From Brucella grignonensis (lineage in GTDB: Bacteria > Pseudomonadota > Alphaproteobacteria > Rhizobiales > Rhizobiaceae): a stretch of DNA of 64,000 bases. The notes under the pieces are model-generated. The model saw nothing but the letters and a program-made list of their open reading frames with translations, was not told the origin of the DNA and did no database searches. The DNA is taken from contig NZ_NNRL01000163.1 of assembly GCF_002252505.1 (NCBI RefSeq), positions 687,981-751,980 of the forward strand. The letters are read 5' to 3'. Both the position numbers and the translations under genes were made by a program. Of the stretch, positions 9,207 to 18,203 are shown piece after piece; the first letter of the stretch is position 1; each line of letters begins with the position of its first letter.

Positions 9207-10397
9207 GTGAGTTCAGAAGAAAAACCCGGAACCAATCCTGCCGAGCAGCAGGCACCAGCTGCAGTCACGCCTGAGCAAGCCACTGCGAGCAAGCCCTTCG
9301 TACCGAAATCTGCCTCTGAAGCTCTGCGTCCGGAACCGGGTACACCGCCGCCGCGCAAGCGCTCGCGCCATGCGCGCAGCCAGATCGTTGTCTTCATGAA
9401 CTTCATGTTGTCGCTGATCGTTCTGGTATTGCTGGGCGCTTCTGCTCTGTTTTACTTCGGTAAGCTCCAGTTTGATTCCAAGGGCCCGTTGACCGCCGAG
9501 ACAACTTTTCTCGTCAAACGCGGTGCTGGTGTTTCGGAGGTCTCCAACAGCCTTGAAGGCCGCGAAATTATCAGTGATGCGCGTATTTTTCGCTACGGCA
9601 TGCGCGCCTACGGCCATGAGAATGATCTAAAAACCGGCGAGTATGCGATTCCGGCCGGCGCGACGATGCGCGATGTGATGGAAATTCTCATTAGCGGCAA
9701 GTCGATTATGTATCCGTTGACCATTCCTGAAGGTCTCACCGTCAAGCAGGTATTCGACCGCATTTCGACGGATCCTGTTCTGGTCGGCGACATGCCAAAG
9801 GACATGCCGTCCGAAGGTGGGCTGTTTACGGATACGCTCAATTTCACACGTGGCACAACGCGCGAGGAAATCATCAATCGCATGATTGCATCGCAGCAGA
9901 AGCTGATTGATGAGACATGGGCAAAGCGCCGCGCTGATCTGCCGGTCAAGGATAAGAACGAGTTTGTGACGCTGGCCTCCATCGTTGAGAAGGAAACGGG
10001 CATTGCGTCGGAACGTCCGCATGTGGCGTCCGTCTTCGTGAACCGTCTCAACAAGGGCATGCGTATCCAGTCCGACCCGACCATCATTTATGGTCTGTTC
10101 GGCGGTGCCGGCAAGCCTTCCGACCGTCCAATCTTCAAGTCGGACATCGAAAAGCCAACGCCATACAACACCTATGTCATCAACGGTTTGCCACCGACAC
10201 CGATTGCCAATCCGGGTCGCGCAGCACTTGAGGCCGTGGCAAACCCGCTCGACACCGAAGATCTTTACTTTGTAGCAGACGGCACGGGCGGTCACGTCTT
10301 CGCCAAGACTTTGGCTGAACATAATGCCAATGTGCGCAAGTGGCGTGCGGTTGAGCAGGAAAAGAGCCAGCTACAGCAACAAAACACCGCCCAGTAA
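9207..10397 (+). CDS. mltG: Endolytic murein transglycosylase MltG
   Basis: Inner-membrane enzyme cutting nascent glycan strands and releasing polymerised peptidoglycan from synthases. A proline/lysine-rich cytoplasmic N-terminus (to ~58) is followed by one membrane helix (~60-84) and the YceG domain with the catalytic-site block FVTLASIVEKETG and NTYVINGLPPTPIANPG. Start choice: GTG at 9207 has GGACGAGG a few bases upstream; ATG at 9171 in the same frame is possible. The gene commonly follows fabF in Rhizobiales. A terminator hairpin overlaps the stop codon. Confidence 0.93.
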   Translation: MSSEEKPGTNPAEQQAPAAVTPEQATASKPFVPKSASEALRPEPGTPPPRKRSRHARSQIVVFMNFMLSLIVLVLLGASALFYFGKLQFDSKGPLTAETTFLVKRGAGVSEVSNSLEGREIISDARIFRYGMRAYGHENDLKTGEYAIPAGATMRDVMEILISGKSIMYPLTIPEGLTVKQVFDRISTDPVLVGDMPKDMPSEGGLFTDTLNFTRGTTREEIINRMIASQQKLIDETWAKRRADLPVKDKNEFVTLASIVEKETGIASERPHVASVFVNRLNKGMRIQSDPTIIYGLFGGAGKPSDRPIFKSDIEKPTPYNTYVINGLPPTPIANPGRAALEAVANPLDTEDLYFVADGTGGHVFAKTLAEHNANVRKWRAVEQEKSQLQQQNTAQ

Positions 10398-10412
10398 TTG
10401 GGCGGTTTCTCA
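10386..10412 (+). terminator. Terminator overlapping the mltG stop codon
   Basis: ACCGCCCA/TGGGCGGT with loop GTAAT, followed by TTTCTC; the loop contains the TAA stop of mltG. Confidence 0.65.
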
Positions 10413-10443
10413 CTTTGTGAATGCCGAAAAAAGGAATGTAAGC

Positions 10444-11343
10444 ATGGCGCTCCAGAGCATGACAGGGTTTGCGCGCCACGCGATGCAGTATGGCGCAGCC
10501 AACAATGAAGCGCGCATCGTGTGGGAAGTACGCTCTGTTAATGGCAAGGGGCTGGATTTGCGCCTGCGTCTGCCGCAAGGGCTGGAAGGTGCTGAGCATG
10601 CCGTTCGTTCGCTTTTGGCACGCTACTTTTCGCGCGGCAATTTTCAGGCGAGCCTTAATGTGGAGCGCGCAGAAGCCCAGGCTGGCTTTGTCATCAATCA
10701 GGCGATGCTTGATGAAGTGCTGAAGCTTGGCGCAGAATTGCAGGCCAGACACGGGCTCGCTCCGGCGAGTGTTGACGGCATTCTCTCATTGCGCGGTGTT
10801 ATCGATCAGGCACAGGTGTCGGAAGATGACAATGCGCGCGCTGGCCTTGAGGCTGCGGTGATTGCAGCTTTTGAAGGGGCGCTCAAGGCAATTTCTGAGG
10901 CCCGCACCCATGAAGGTCAGTCACTTTTCGCCATTCTATCCGGGCATGTTGATACTATCGAGCGTCTGACATCGGCCGCGCGTAACGATCCGTCGCGCAG
11001 CGTAGAAGCTATCCGCACTCGTCTGGCAGGACAGGTATCGCTGTTGATGGATACGGGACGTGACCTCGACGAGACGCGACTTTATCAGGAAGCGGCATTT
11101 CTGGCGACCAAGGCGGACATTCAGGAAGAGCTGGATCGGCTTGAAACGCATGTCACATCCGCACGCAAATTGCTTGCAGATGGCGGTCCCATCGGACGCA
11201 AGCTTGATTTTCTTTCACAGGAATTTAATCGCGAAGCGAATACATTGTGTTCGAAATCGAATGCAGCATCAATTACGGCAATCGGCCTTGAGCTGAAAGC
11301 AGTCGTCGATCAGTTTCGCGAACAGGTACAGAATCTGGAGTAA
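10444..11343 (+). CDS. yicC: YicC family endoribonuclease-like protein
   Basis: 299 residues beginning ALQSMTGFAR, the hallmark of YicC/YloC proteins, with the C-terminal DUF1732 part (KLDFLSQEFNREANTLCSKS, close to the family signature). E. coli YicC has been reported as an endoribonuclease acting on the small RNA RyhB. The frame is open to 10324, but AAGGA before the ATG at 10444 and the family N-terminus fix the start. Gmk follows after six bases, an association widely kept in bacteria. Confidence 0.93.
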   Translation: MALQSMTGFARHAMQYGAANNEARIVWEVRSVNGKGLDLRLRLPQGLEGAEHAVRSLLARYFSRGNFQASLNVERAEAQAGFVINQAMLDEVLKLGAELQARHGLAPASVDGILSLRGVIDQAQVSEDDNARAGLEAAVIAAFEGALKAISEARTHEGQSLFAILSGHVDTIERLTSAARNDPSRSVEAIRTRLAGQVSLLMDTGRDLDETRLYQEAAFLATKADIQEELDRLETHVTSARKLLADGGPIGRKLDFLSQEFNREANTLCSKSNAASITAIGLELKAVVDQFREQVQNLE

Positions 11344-11349
11344 CGGAAA

Positions 11350-12012
11350 ATGGCCATCTCTTCGGTTGAACATGGCATTGCACGCAGAGGCCTTATGGTG
11401 GTGATTTCCTCGCCCTCAGGTGCAGGAAAATCCACAATTGCGCGGCAGTTGCTCAACGATCCGGATATGAAGCTTTCGCTGTCGATTTCCGTTACGACGC
11501 GCGAACGCCGTCCGAGTGAAATCAATGGCGTGCATTATCACTTCATCACCAAGCGCGAATTTGAACGGCTGCGCGACAACGACCAGCTGATTGAATGGGC
11601 GGAAGTGCACGGCAATTTCTATGGCACCCTGCGCCAGACGGCTGAAGAAGCATTGGCTGACGGTCAGGACATGCTGTTCGACATCGACTGGCAGGGCGCT
11701 GAGCAGTTACAGGCCAAAATGCCGGCCGATGTGGTGTCGATCTTCATTTTGCCGCCCACCATGCGCGAATTGCAGAACCGCCTCAACCGCCGCGCGGAAG
11801 ATACGGCGGACGTGATCGAGACGCGATTGCAGAATGCTCGTTTTGAAATCCAGAAATGGGTGAAATACGACTATATCGTTATCAATGAAGACCTTGAGCG
11901 TTCCTATGCGGGCATTAAAGGGATCATCATTGCAGAACGCCTGCGCCGTGACCGCCGTCCGGGCCTGTTTGATTTTGTGACCGGATTGCTGGAGGAGAAT
12001 CCCGGCGTTTGA
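11350..12012 (+). CDS. gmk: Guanylate kinase
   Basis: Phosphorylates GMP to GDP with ATP. P-loop [11 protein letters not shown] (about residues 20-30), [20 protein letters not shown] guanine-binding block and [10 protein letters not shown] are present. 220 residues. Translated right after yicC. A weak hairpin AACGGT/ACCGTT at 12025-12043 lies over the end of the convergent dehydrogenase gene. Confidence 0.97.
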   Translation: MAISSVEHGIARRGLMVVISSPSGAGKSTIARQLLNDPDMKLSLSISVTTRERRPSEINGVHYHFITKREFERLRDNDQLIEWAEVHGNFYGTLRQTAEEALADGQDMLFDIDWQGAEQLQAKMPADVVSIFILPPTMRELQNRLNRRAEDTADVIETRLQNARFEIQKWVKYDYIVINEDLERSYAGIKGIIIAERLRRDRRPGLFDFVTGLLEENPGV

Positions 12013-12033
12013 GGAATGTGCTAAAACGGTTAC

Positions 12034-12807
12034 TCATACCGTTCTATCCCAAACGGCCCGTTGTTCCTCTTTGACCATTTCTTCAGCGCTGGCGGGCCGC
12101 ACTGTACGGTAAGACGGTGTCCCCGCCTCAATGACTTGTGCAATAGCCTCGATCATTTCTGCCGGATCATGCTGATGGGTAAGCTCCCGGACAGGCCAGT
12201 GCGCTATGGTGCGTGTATCCTGATCCCACCATTGGTCCATGCTTTCCATGCCGGTATCGTTGAAGCCAGTGCGAAAAGCGCCCGGATTCACGGTCACCAC
12301 CTCTACGCCATAGGGCTTCAATTCTTCATGCATAGCTGAACAAATGCCCTCGACTGCATGTTTTGAAGCGGCATAAGCGCCGTCAAAAGGCACCTTTACC
12401 AAGCCTGCCACAGATGATGTCCAGACGATCCTGCCGGAACCTCGCCTGACCATTGCGCGGGCAAAGCCCTGTGCCAGTTCCAGTGCTGCAAATACGTTGG
12501 TTTCGAAAACGGAGCGGAATACGGATAAGGGAATCTCGATAATCGGTCCCGATTCCATGATGCCGGCATTGTTAAACAGCACGTCAATTTCATAAGTGAG
12601 CGCTTTGTTGCGGTCGATCTCGTTAAGCACGTCGAGCTTCACAACCTCCAGTGCCAGACCTTCGGCTTTAGCGGCCCGTCGTAGTTCCCAGACTTGTGGC
12701 CAGATCTGGCAACCCGCAATCACCTTGTGTCCGCGTGCGGCGAGCTCCCAGACAACGCCGCGCCCGAAGCCGGAAGCCGCACCCGTAATAAGAACTGTCT
12801 TGCTCAT
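12034..12807 (-). CDS. Short-chain dehydrogenase/reductase
   Basis: 257 residues, classical SDR: cofactor motif TGAASGFGRGVV near residue 8, NNAGIMESG, catalytic Ser in WTSSVAG and Tyr/Lys in YAASKHAVEG. Substrate cannot be read from sequence. AGGAGG six bases before the ATG at 12807 sets the start, ten codons inside the longest frame. It ends against gmk and is 106 bases downstream of the hchA-like gene on the same strand, so the two may share a transcript. Confidence 0.9.
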   Translation of the reverse strand: MSKTVLITGAASGFGRGVVWELAARGHKVIAGCQIWPQVWELRRAAKAEGLALEVVKLDVLNEIDRNKALTYEIDVLFNNAGIMESGPIIEIPLSVFRSVFETNVFAALELAQGFARAMVRRGSGRIVWTSSVAGLVKVPFDGAYAASKHAVEGICSAMHEELKPYGVEVVTVNPGAFRTGFNDTGMESMDQWWDQDTRTIAHWPVRELTHQHDPAEMIEAIAQVIEAGTPSYRTVRPASAEEMVKEEQRAVWDRTV

Positions 12808-12913
12808 GCTGTTCCTCCTGCGATGGGTGTGTTTCAACCTTCTGTATCCCGGTTTTGGACGGCGGCACGGAGAGCTCGCGTCGTATCGCGCTCATGTGAT
12901 CGCCATGCACGGG

Positions 12914-13783
12914 TTAGCTTGTCGAAGCTTCATCGAGCAGGGCGCGTGCCGCGAGTTTGCCAAGCGCGTTGCCCGCAAATGGACTGTCTCCGGTAAGAAG
13001 CTTGCGATCCTGATGGGTCATGCCGGAAATGTCGGTGTTCACGATCTCTATGCCGAGCGCTTTCAGCTTTTCACCGAAGGCCCATGTCAGATGGCCGGGC
13101 ATATAGCCCATATCAGGGGTTTTCGCGTCGATGGAGTCAGGAAAAGCGCAAATCTTGTAACCACTATAGATGAAGCTGTCTTTTGTCTCGCCGATACCTG
13201 CTGCCAGGAAGGCTGCCGGGCCGTGGCAGAGGGAGATCACGTATCGGTCCTGCGCGTTGGCCCATTCCAGAACCGTCTTCACGTCCTTGCTCTCCGGTAG
13301 GCCGATCAATGCGCCGTGGCCACCGGGAATGAAAACGGCAATGTAATCATCCAGTCCATTCTCCATCACTTCGGACAACTTGAGCGGCTTTTTGAACTGG
13401 TCACGGTATTTCGCGAACAATCCTTTTACTTCTTCATCTTCAGACGGCATGGCCCAAAGCTCGAACTTGACCGGATTTCCAGACAACGTGGCGACTTCGA
13501 AGGAAAAGCCCGCTTTATCGAGATGATACATCGGCAATAGCGTTTCGACGGGATGGTTGCCCGTGGAGAACATTGTTCCGTTGTCAGTCAGCAAATAGCG
13601 CTCATCGGCGCCGATCATGAGCACTTTCCAGCGACCGCCCTTATAGGGGGTCGGATAATCTGCACCGCTTAAGTCAGATTTGGGCGACGTGAATTCACCG
13701 AGTGAATGGGGAGAGGGGAAAAATGCATTATCTTCGGCGCGATCAGGTGTCGGGCGCTTGTCGTCGGATTTGTGGTTGGCCAT
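12914..13783 (-). CDS. hchA: Hsp31/HchA-like glyoxalase III / protein deglycase
   Basis: DJ-1/PfpI superfamily, 289 residues. E. coli Hsp31 is a holding chaperone and acts on methylglyoxal and glycated proteins. The nucleophile Cys lies in [14 protein letters not shown], with the Hsp31-type N-terminal P-domain ([37 protein letters not shown]) and the [20 protein letters not shown] region. AGCGGAGGA before the ATG at 13783 removes 46 residues of upstream open frame. Confidence 0.9.
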   Translation of the reverse strand: MANHKSDDKRPTPDRAEDNAFFPSPHSLGEFTSPKSDLSGADYPTPYKGGRWKVLMIGADERYLLTDNGTMFSTGNHPVETLLPMYHLDKAGFSFEVATLSGNPVKFELWAMPSEDEEVKGLFAKYRDQFKKPLKLSEVMENGLDDYIAVFIPGGHGALIGLPESKDVKTVLEWANAQDRYVISLCHGPAAFLAAGIGETKDSFIYSGYKICAFPDSIDAKTPDMGYMPGHLTWAFGEKLKALGIEIVNTDISGMTHQDRKLLTGDSPFAGNALGKLAARALLDEASTS

Positions 13784-14120
13784 ATCGTCCTCCGCTGTTT
13801 TGATGGCAAGTCCTTTAAAATTAGGAGGTACTTGCAAACAAACAAGGAGGGACTTCCCGCAGTCAATGCTGGCTCGGTGGCATGTCTTTCGACCCAACGG
13901 ATTTTGAAAGACTTTTTGCAATTCTCTGGCGTGAAAAACGTGGCAAACCGTAAGATGATTGTACCACTTCCATCAAATTAGAGCGCGTTTCGATCTGATT
14001 GGATCCGATCAGCGCTCTAATAGGTCCTGACCCTAGAGTACGGGTGACTGTGAATAAAAGTAGTATTATTCCTGATTATGTTATCGCTATTTTTCACAAC
14101 ATGACTGTTGGAGAGCTACG
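13784..14120. other. Intergenic region between hchA and the epimerase-like gene
   Basis: 337 bases between divergent genes, holding a palindromic repeat (13978-14020) and becoming A/T-rich towards the downstream gene. No coding sequence I trust. It should carry both promoters. Confidence 0.5.
13978..14020. repeat. Palindromic repeat, 'B' half only
   Basis: TTAGAGCGC ... GCGCTCTAA enclosing CTGAT/ATCAG around a GGATCC centre. The core CTGATTGGATC recurs at 59675 and, as its complement, at 54381. Confidence 0.7.
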
Positions 14121-15131
14121 ATGCCAAAAGCAGTAATAGTTGGTGGATCAGGTCAGATTGGTATCGCAGTCAGCAAGCGATTGCTCGAAAATGCTTGGGA
14201 TGTGACAGTTGTAAGCCGTCATGCTGTGCCGCTACCGAGTGGTTTATTTCAAGCTTATGCAGATGCACGTGATACCAGTGCGCTAACCAAGATAATAGGT
14301 GCAGATACCGATTTGCTATTATCTTGCGTTGCATTTGACACAGTAGATGCAGAATGCCTCGCGCAAGCAGGACGTGCCGCCGGACATATTGCAGTTATCT
14401 CCAGCGTCAGTGTTTATTGTGACGATTGGGGGCGAACGCTTGATGAAGCATCAGTTGGCGGCTTTCCGGTCTTTCCTGTACCTTTAACCGAACTCAGTTC
14501 AACAGTTGCCCCCGGATCTGCGACTTATTCGACGCGCAAAGTTGCTATGGAACAGACTCTTCAAGAACTTACCCAATGCCCGATAACGATCCTACGTCCG
14601 TGCGCAATCTACGGGCCTTTCAGCAAACATGCTCGGGAATGGTGGTTCGTGAAAAGATTACTGGATGGACGGACTGCTATTCCCTTGGCTTATCGCGGTC
14701 GAAGCCGCTTTCAAACCACCTCAGTAGCAGCAATAGCTGACGCAGTGCTGGAGGGATTTGCGGGGAAATTACCGCCGATAACGAATGTGTCAGATGCTAA
14801 TTGCCCGACCGTTGAGGAAATCGGTCATGCAATCATGGGTGTAATGGGTGTGCGCGCAGAACTGGTCGGTTTGCCTGATACACGATCATATCCGCCGAAA
14901 TTTGGTCGGACACCATGGTCAGTGGCTCGGCCGATGGTATGTGCTGCTGCTGCGACCGCGAGGAAGACTTACGCTGAATCTGTTGAGTCCACAGTACGAT
15001 GGCTACTTGATCATGTAGAAAATGATAATTGGCAATCCTGGTTGCCGCAATTGGCAATGTATCCCTATGATCACTTTGATTATGAATTGGATGAGCAAGC
15101 GTTGCGTCTCAAAATTGCTGAATTGGAATAA
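14121..15131 (+). CDS. NAD-dependent epimerase/dehydratase-like protein
   Basis: 336 residues with an N-terminal Rossmann motif GGSGQIGIAVSKRLL (residues 8-22), a Ser-containing SSVSVY strand, a TYSTRKVAMEQ segment giving Tyr-x3-Lys, and RPCAIYGP, so it is an extended SDR. The Rossmann motif GGSGQIG differs from the GxxGxxG of sugar epimerases; an isoflavone-reductase or ribosome-associated epimerase type is possible. Substrate unknown. The coding sequence is visibly richer in A/T and uses codons such as TTA, ATA and AGA more than its neighbours, which suggests recent acquisition. It stands alone between oppositely directed genes. Confidence 0.75.
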   Translation: MPKAVIVGGSGQIGIAVSKRLLENAWDVTVVSRHAVPLPSGLFQAYADARDTSALTKIIGADTDLLLSCVAFDTVDAECLAQAGRAAGHIAVISSVSVYCDDWGRTLDEASVGGFPVFPVPLTELSSTVAPGSATYSTRKVAMEQTLQELTQCPITILRPCAIYGPFSKHAREWWFVKRLLDGRTAIPLAYRGRSRFQTTSVAAIADAVLEGFAGKLPPITNVSDANCPTVEEIGHAIMGVMGVRAELVGLPDTRSYPPKFGRTPWSVARPMVCAAAATARKTYAESVESTVRWLLDHVENDNWQSWLPQLAMYPYDHFDYELDEQALRLKIAELE

Positions 15132-15291
15132 TACCGTAAGTCTTCAACAGGCCGATAGATTGCAAGCGCTGACAAGGCCACCAAAGATTGCGACGCGTAT
15201 CGACACCATGCAGTAATCGACGCGTGATCAGGAAACAGTCAAGTGGACTAATTCCCCTGGACAGGCGCATCACATTTTCTAGGCGACACGC

Positions 15292-15438
15292 CTAATCCAG
15301 CAGGATCAGCAGGCCATCCACCATGCCAAGTACGAGGATAAGTGCACCCATGGTAATGGCGGTAACGATCAGCATACGCTTTTTCCGGTCACGCTTTTCT
15401 ACCTGCTTTCCAGTCCAATCATAAGGCGATTCAGGCAT
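15292..15438 (-). CDS. 48-residue single-span membrane protein
   Basis: A short frame 95 bases after tldD on the same strand. It starts MPESPYDWTGKQVEKRDRKK, a charged cytoplasmic part, followed by one membrane helix (about 22-46: MLIVTAITMGALILVLGMVD) ending LLILLD. GGAG lies six bases before the ATG. The charged-then-hydrophobic layout and the good ribosome site support a real small protein. I do not recognise a family. It could be cotranscribed with tldD. Confidence 0.65.
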   Translation of the reverse strand: MPESPYDWTGKQVEKRDRKKRMLIVTAITMGALILVLGMVDGLLILLD

Positions 15439-15533
15439 TGGCTTCTCCAGATCGGAGTAATTTCACCGACTGCCTTGCCGAGTGCAAGTTTTCACTCAGT
15501 TATAGCGTTATCGAGTATAGGAATGGGGGTGGA

Positions 15534-16946
15534 TCAAACCGCCGTGCCGCCCACAGTCACCTGATCCATGCGCAGATGCGGCTGGCCCACACCTACTGGC
15601 ACCCACTGTCCGCCCTTGCCGCAATTGCCGCTGCCTGTATCGAGCTTCATATCGTTACCAATCATCGAAATGCGTTGCATGGCATCCGGACCATTGCCGA
15701 TCAGCATCGCGCCCTTGATCGGTGCACCGATTTTGCCGTCCTCGATCATATAGGCTTCTGTGCAGCCAAAGACGAACTTGCCAGAGGTGATATCCACCTG
15801 ACCGCCGCCAAAGGAAACGGCATAAATACCCTTCTTCATGGATGCGATGATCTCTTCCGGTGACTTGTCGCCCGAAAGCATATAGGTGTTGGTCATGCGC
15901 GGCATGGGTGCATGCGCATAGGATTCACGGCGTCCATTGCCGGTTGCTTCCATGCCCATCAGACGTGCATTTTGCCGGTCCTGCATGTAATTGACGAGCT
16001 TGCCATCCTCAATGAGCACCGTCCGGTTGGTCGGTGTGCCTTCATCATCGATGGTCAGCGAACCACGACGCTCGGAAATCGTGCCATCATCAACAACGGT
16101 CACGCCTTTCGATGCTACCTGTTGTCCGAGCAGCCCTGCAAAGGCCGAAGTCTTCTTGCGATTGAAATCACCTTCAAGGCCATGGCCCACAGCTTCGTGT
16201 AGCATCACACCCGGCCAACCGTTGCCGAGAACGATGTCGTAAGTGCCAGCAGGAGCGGGGATTGCTTCGAGATTGACGAGCGCCTGACGCAGGGCTTCGT
16301 CTGCTACGCTCTGCCAGCTTTCAGTGGTGATGAAATCGCCAAAGCCCTTGCGCCCGCCAAGCGTATGCGAGCCGGATTCCTGGCGGTCGCCGTTGCCTGC
16401 AACGACGGACACGCTGAGCCGCACCATTGGGCGGATATCGCGGACGAAATGACCATCGGCACGTAGAATCTCAACCTGTTGCCATGAGCCAGCGATTGAG
16501 ACAGAAACCTGCCGCACCTTCGGGTCTTTAGCGCGCAGATAAGCATCGATCTTCTGCAGAAGCTGAACTTTTGCATCAAATGTCGGCGAGCCGATTGGGT
16601 TCTCATCTGTATAAAGATGACGATTGGTGCCAGCGGGCGCTGCCGCATAGCTACCGCTGTGACCGCTTAGTGTGGCTGAAACAGCATCGGAAGCGCGCTT
16701 GAGAGCAGCAAGCGACAGATCGCCTGCATGAGCATAGCCTATGGCTTCACCTGCAACTGCGCGCAGGCCGAAACCTTGATCCTGATTGAACGAGCCGGTC
16801 TTGAGGCGTCCATTGTCGAAGACAAGCGCTTCCGCCTCGCGATACTCCATGAAGAGTTCGCCATCATCGCTGCCTTTCAGGCTCTGCGAAACAAGGCGTT
16901 CGATATCGTCACGGTTGGCGTCAAAGCTATCAATCAGGCTCTTCAT
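15534..16946 (-). CDS. tldD: Metalloprotease TldD
   Basis: Zinc protease of the TldD/PmbA (U62) family that, as a TldD-TldE complex in E. coli, degrades unfolded peptides and processes microcin and CcdA. The metal motif HEAVGHGLEGD lies near residue 250 and the C-terminus carries the GNGPDAMQRISMIGNDMKLDTGSGNCGKGGQ stretch typical of TldD. 470 residues. The ATG at 16946 has AGGA upstream; ten extra codons are open further back. No tldE/pmbA partner is in the window. Follows the ialB gene by 69 bases. Confidence 0.95.
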   Translation of the reverse strand: MKSLIDSFDANRDDIERLVSQSLKGSDDGELFMEYREAEALVFDNGRLKTGSFNQDQGFGLRAVAGEAIGYAHAGDLSLAALKRASDAVSATLSGHSGSYAAAPAGTNRHLYTDENPIGSPTFDAKVQLLQKIDAYLRAKDPKVRQVSVSIAGSWQQVEILRADGHFVRDIRPMVRLSVSVVAGNGDRQESGSHTLGGRKGFGDFITTESWQSVADEALRQALVNLEAIPAPAGTYDIVLGNGWPGVMLHEAVGHGLEGDFNRKKTSAFAGLLGQQVASKGVTVVDDGTISERRGSLTIDDEGTPTNRTVLIEDGKLVNYMQDRQNARLMGMEATGNGRRESYAHAPMPRMTNTYMLSGDKSPEEIIASMKKGIYAVSFGGGQVDITSGKFVFGCTEAYMIEDGKIGAPIKGAMLIGNGPDAMQRISMIGNDMKLDTGSGNCGKGGQWVPVGVGQPHLRMDQVTVGGTAV

Positions 16947-17015
16947 AAAAATAATCCTGCGGCATGTGTTTGCCACAGGATGTAAGCGCTAAATCGGTTG
17001 AGAACAACCTTGAGA

Positions 17016-17624
17016 TTATGGCAAAGCGTCGAAGCCTTCACCAAACCCTTTCAGATCTACGGGAATACCGACGCCTTCTTCCGGTGTCTGGAAGACGATG
17101 AAGGTCGCAGATTTGCCATTGCGGAAGGTGTTGAGCAGCTCGTCTTCAAGGATAACTTCTGCGTAGCAGCCATCTTCAAAGCAACGCACGAAATAGGCGC
17201 GGCCGATATCCTTGCCGTCAACATTGAGGCCGAGACCGTTTGGCAACAGCACGCCAAGCGGCGCCAGAACACGCAAAATGCGCGCCTTGTTGTCAGCCGT
17301 CTTGAGGACAACGACCGAAAGGCCGAGTTCAGGACGCTTGGCGGCAACCACATTCTGAATGAGCGCGCATTGCTCGGTCTTGGCACCAGCCGGCGTGTCG
17401 CACAGGATCGCCCATGCGCCATGCTGCGACTTGAGCGTGCCACTTTGCTGCGGTGTCGCAGATGATTGCGACTGCGACGGTGCCTGTGTTGGTGCCGGAA
17501 GCTGCGTCGGTGTTTCCTGCGCGGCGGACGGCATTGTTGCAGCGGCGAATACCACAGCTGCACCCGTTGTGAGGAGGGCTAAGCGCTGGAAAAACGAGCG
17601 GCGGGCGGATGTACGGAAAATCAT
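17016..17624 (-). CDS. Invasion-associated locus B (IalB) family periplasmic protein
   Basis: 202 residues with a signal peptide (RRSFFQRLALLTTGAAVVFA, cleavage probably after PSAAQ), a Gln/Ser/Thr/Pro linker, and the IalB domain with paired Cys in WAILCDT / EQCALIQ and VRCFEDGCYAEV. In Bartonella, IalB aids erythrocyte entry; in other Rhizobiales its role is unclear, so the name does not prove virulence. GGAG before the ATG. Transcribed towards tldD and away from the cytochrome oxidase genes. Confidence 0.88.
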   Translation of the reverse strand: MIFRTSARRSFFQRLALLTTGAAVVFAAATMPSAAQETPTQLPAPTQAPSQSQSSATPQQSGTLKSQHGAWAILCDTPAGAKTEQCALIQNVVAAKRPELGLSVVVLKTADNKARILRVLAPLGVLLPNGLGLNVDGKDIGRAYFVRCFEDGCYAEVILEDELLNTFRNGKSATFIVFQTPEEGVGIPVDLKGFGEGFDALP

Positions 17625-17846
17625 GAAATCTCCAGATCGAATCACCGGGACGTTACCCTCCGAAACAGGCGGTGAAAAGCTATTGTCGCTTCCGAGCCAT
17701 CATTAGAGTGTGATACCGGCATTGCATCCCAGATGCATCCCCGGCAGTTGCATCCATTATCACGCGGCACGTTAGAGGAAACCTCTTGCTAAATCATGGC
17801 TTCATTATGTGTTTCTGTGGTTTTTCCCAAGTTTTCCCAAGCTTAG

Positions 17847-17920
17847 CTAGTGTGGCGAATCCGAAATTCGTATCACTCTGAAGCGAGATTACGAACGAAT
17901 TTCGGATTCAAAGCCACACT
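17847..17920. repeat. Palindrome with TAGTGTGG ends, copy 1
   Basis: Ends CTAGTGTGGC and GCCACACT; inner arms ATCCGAAATTCGT and ACGAATTTCGGAT pair fully. The central loop is about 24 bases. Confidence 0.75.
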
Positions 17921-17935
17921 GGTCGCCTATCGAAT

Positions 17936-18012
17936 CTAGTGTGGTTTGCGGATTTGAAGTTCCTGAACGCAGATGCCATCCAAATGATAGGAACTTCAAA
18001 TCCACCACACTA
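17936..18012. repeat. Palindrome with TAGTGTGG ends, copy 2
   Basis: Ends CTAGTGTGG and CCACACTAG; inner arms GGATTTGAAGTTCCT and AGGAACTTCAAATCC pair perfectly. Same outer ends as copy 1 but different inner arms, 15 bases away. Confidence 0.75.
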
Positions 18013-18203
18013 GCGCCTGTAAAGCTTTCTTGAATGGGCGGGATGCGTGGCTCTGACGCAGGGTTGCGCGCAAAAATGCCGCACAGGAACATATTCGCCT
18101 TCCTTGCGGTGTGCGTTAAGGTGTGGTTTGAACGCTGACGGGGGATACGGCCGTCTAAACGTCCGGCGTCCAGCCTGAAAGGGCGAAAAGGGAGAGAGTT
18201 CTG

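Larger units (their letters stand above)
17625..18203. other. 579-base divergent region before the cytochrome oxidase locus
   Basis: No gene found. Contains three direct TGCATCC copies (17723, 17734, 17749), then two complete palindromes of a shared design (17847-17920 and 17936-18012), then a leader of about 190 bases before coxB. Promoters for ialB and coxB must lie here. Confidence 0.55.
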
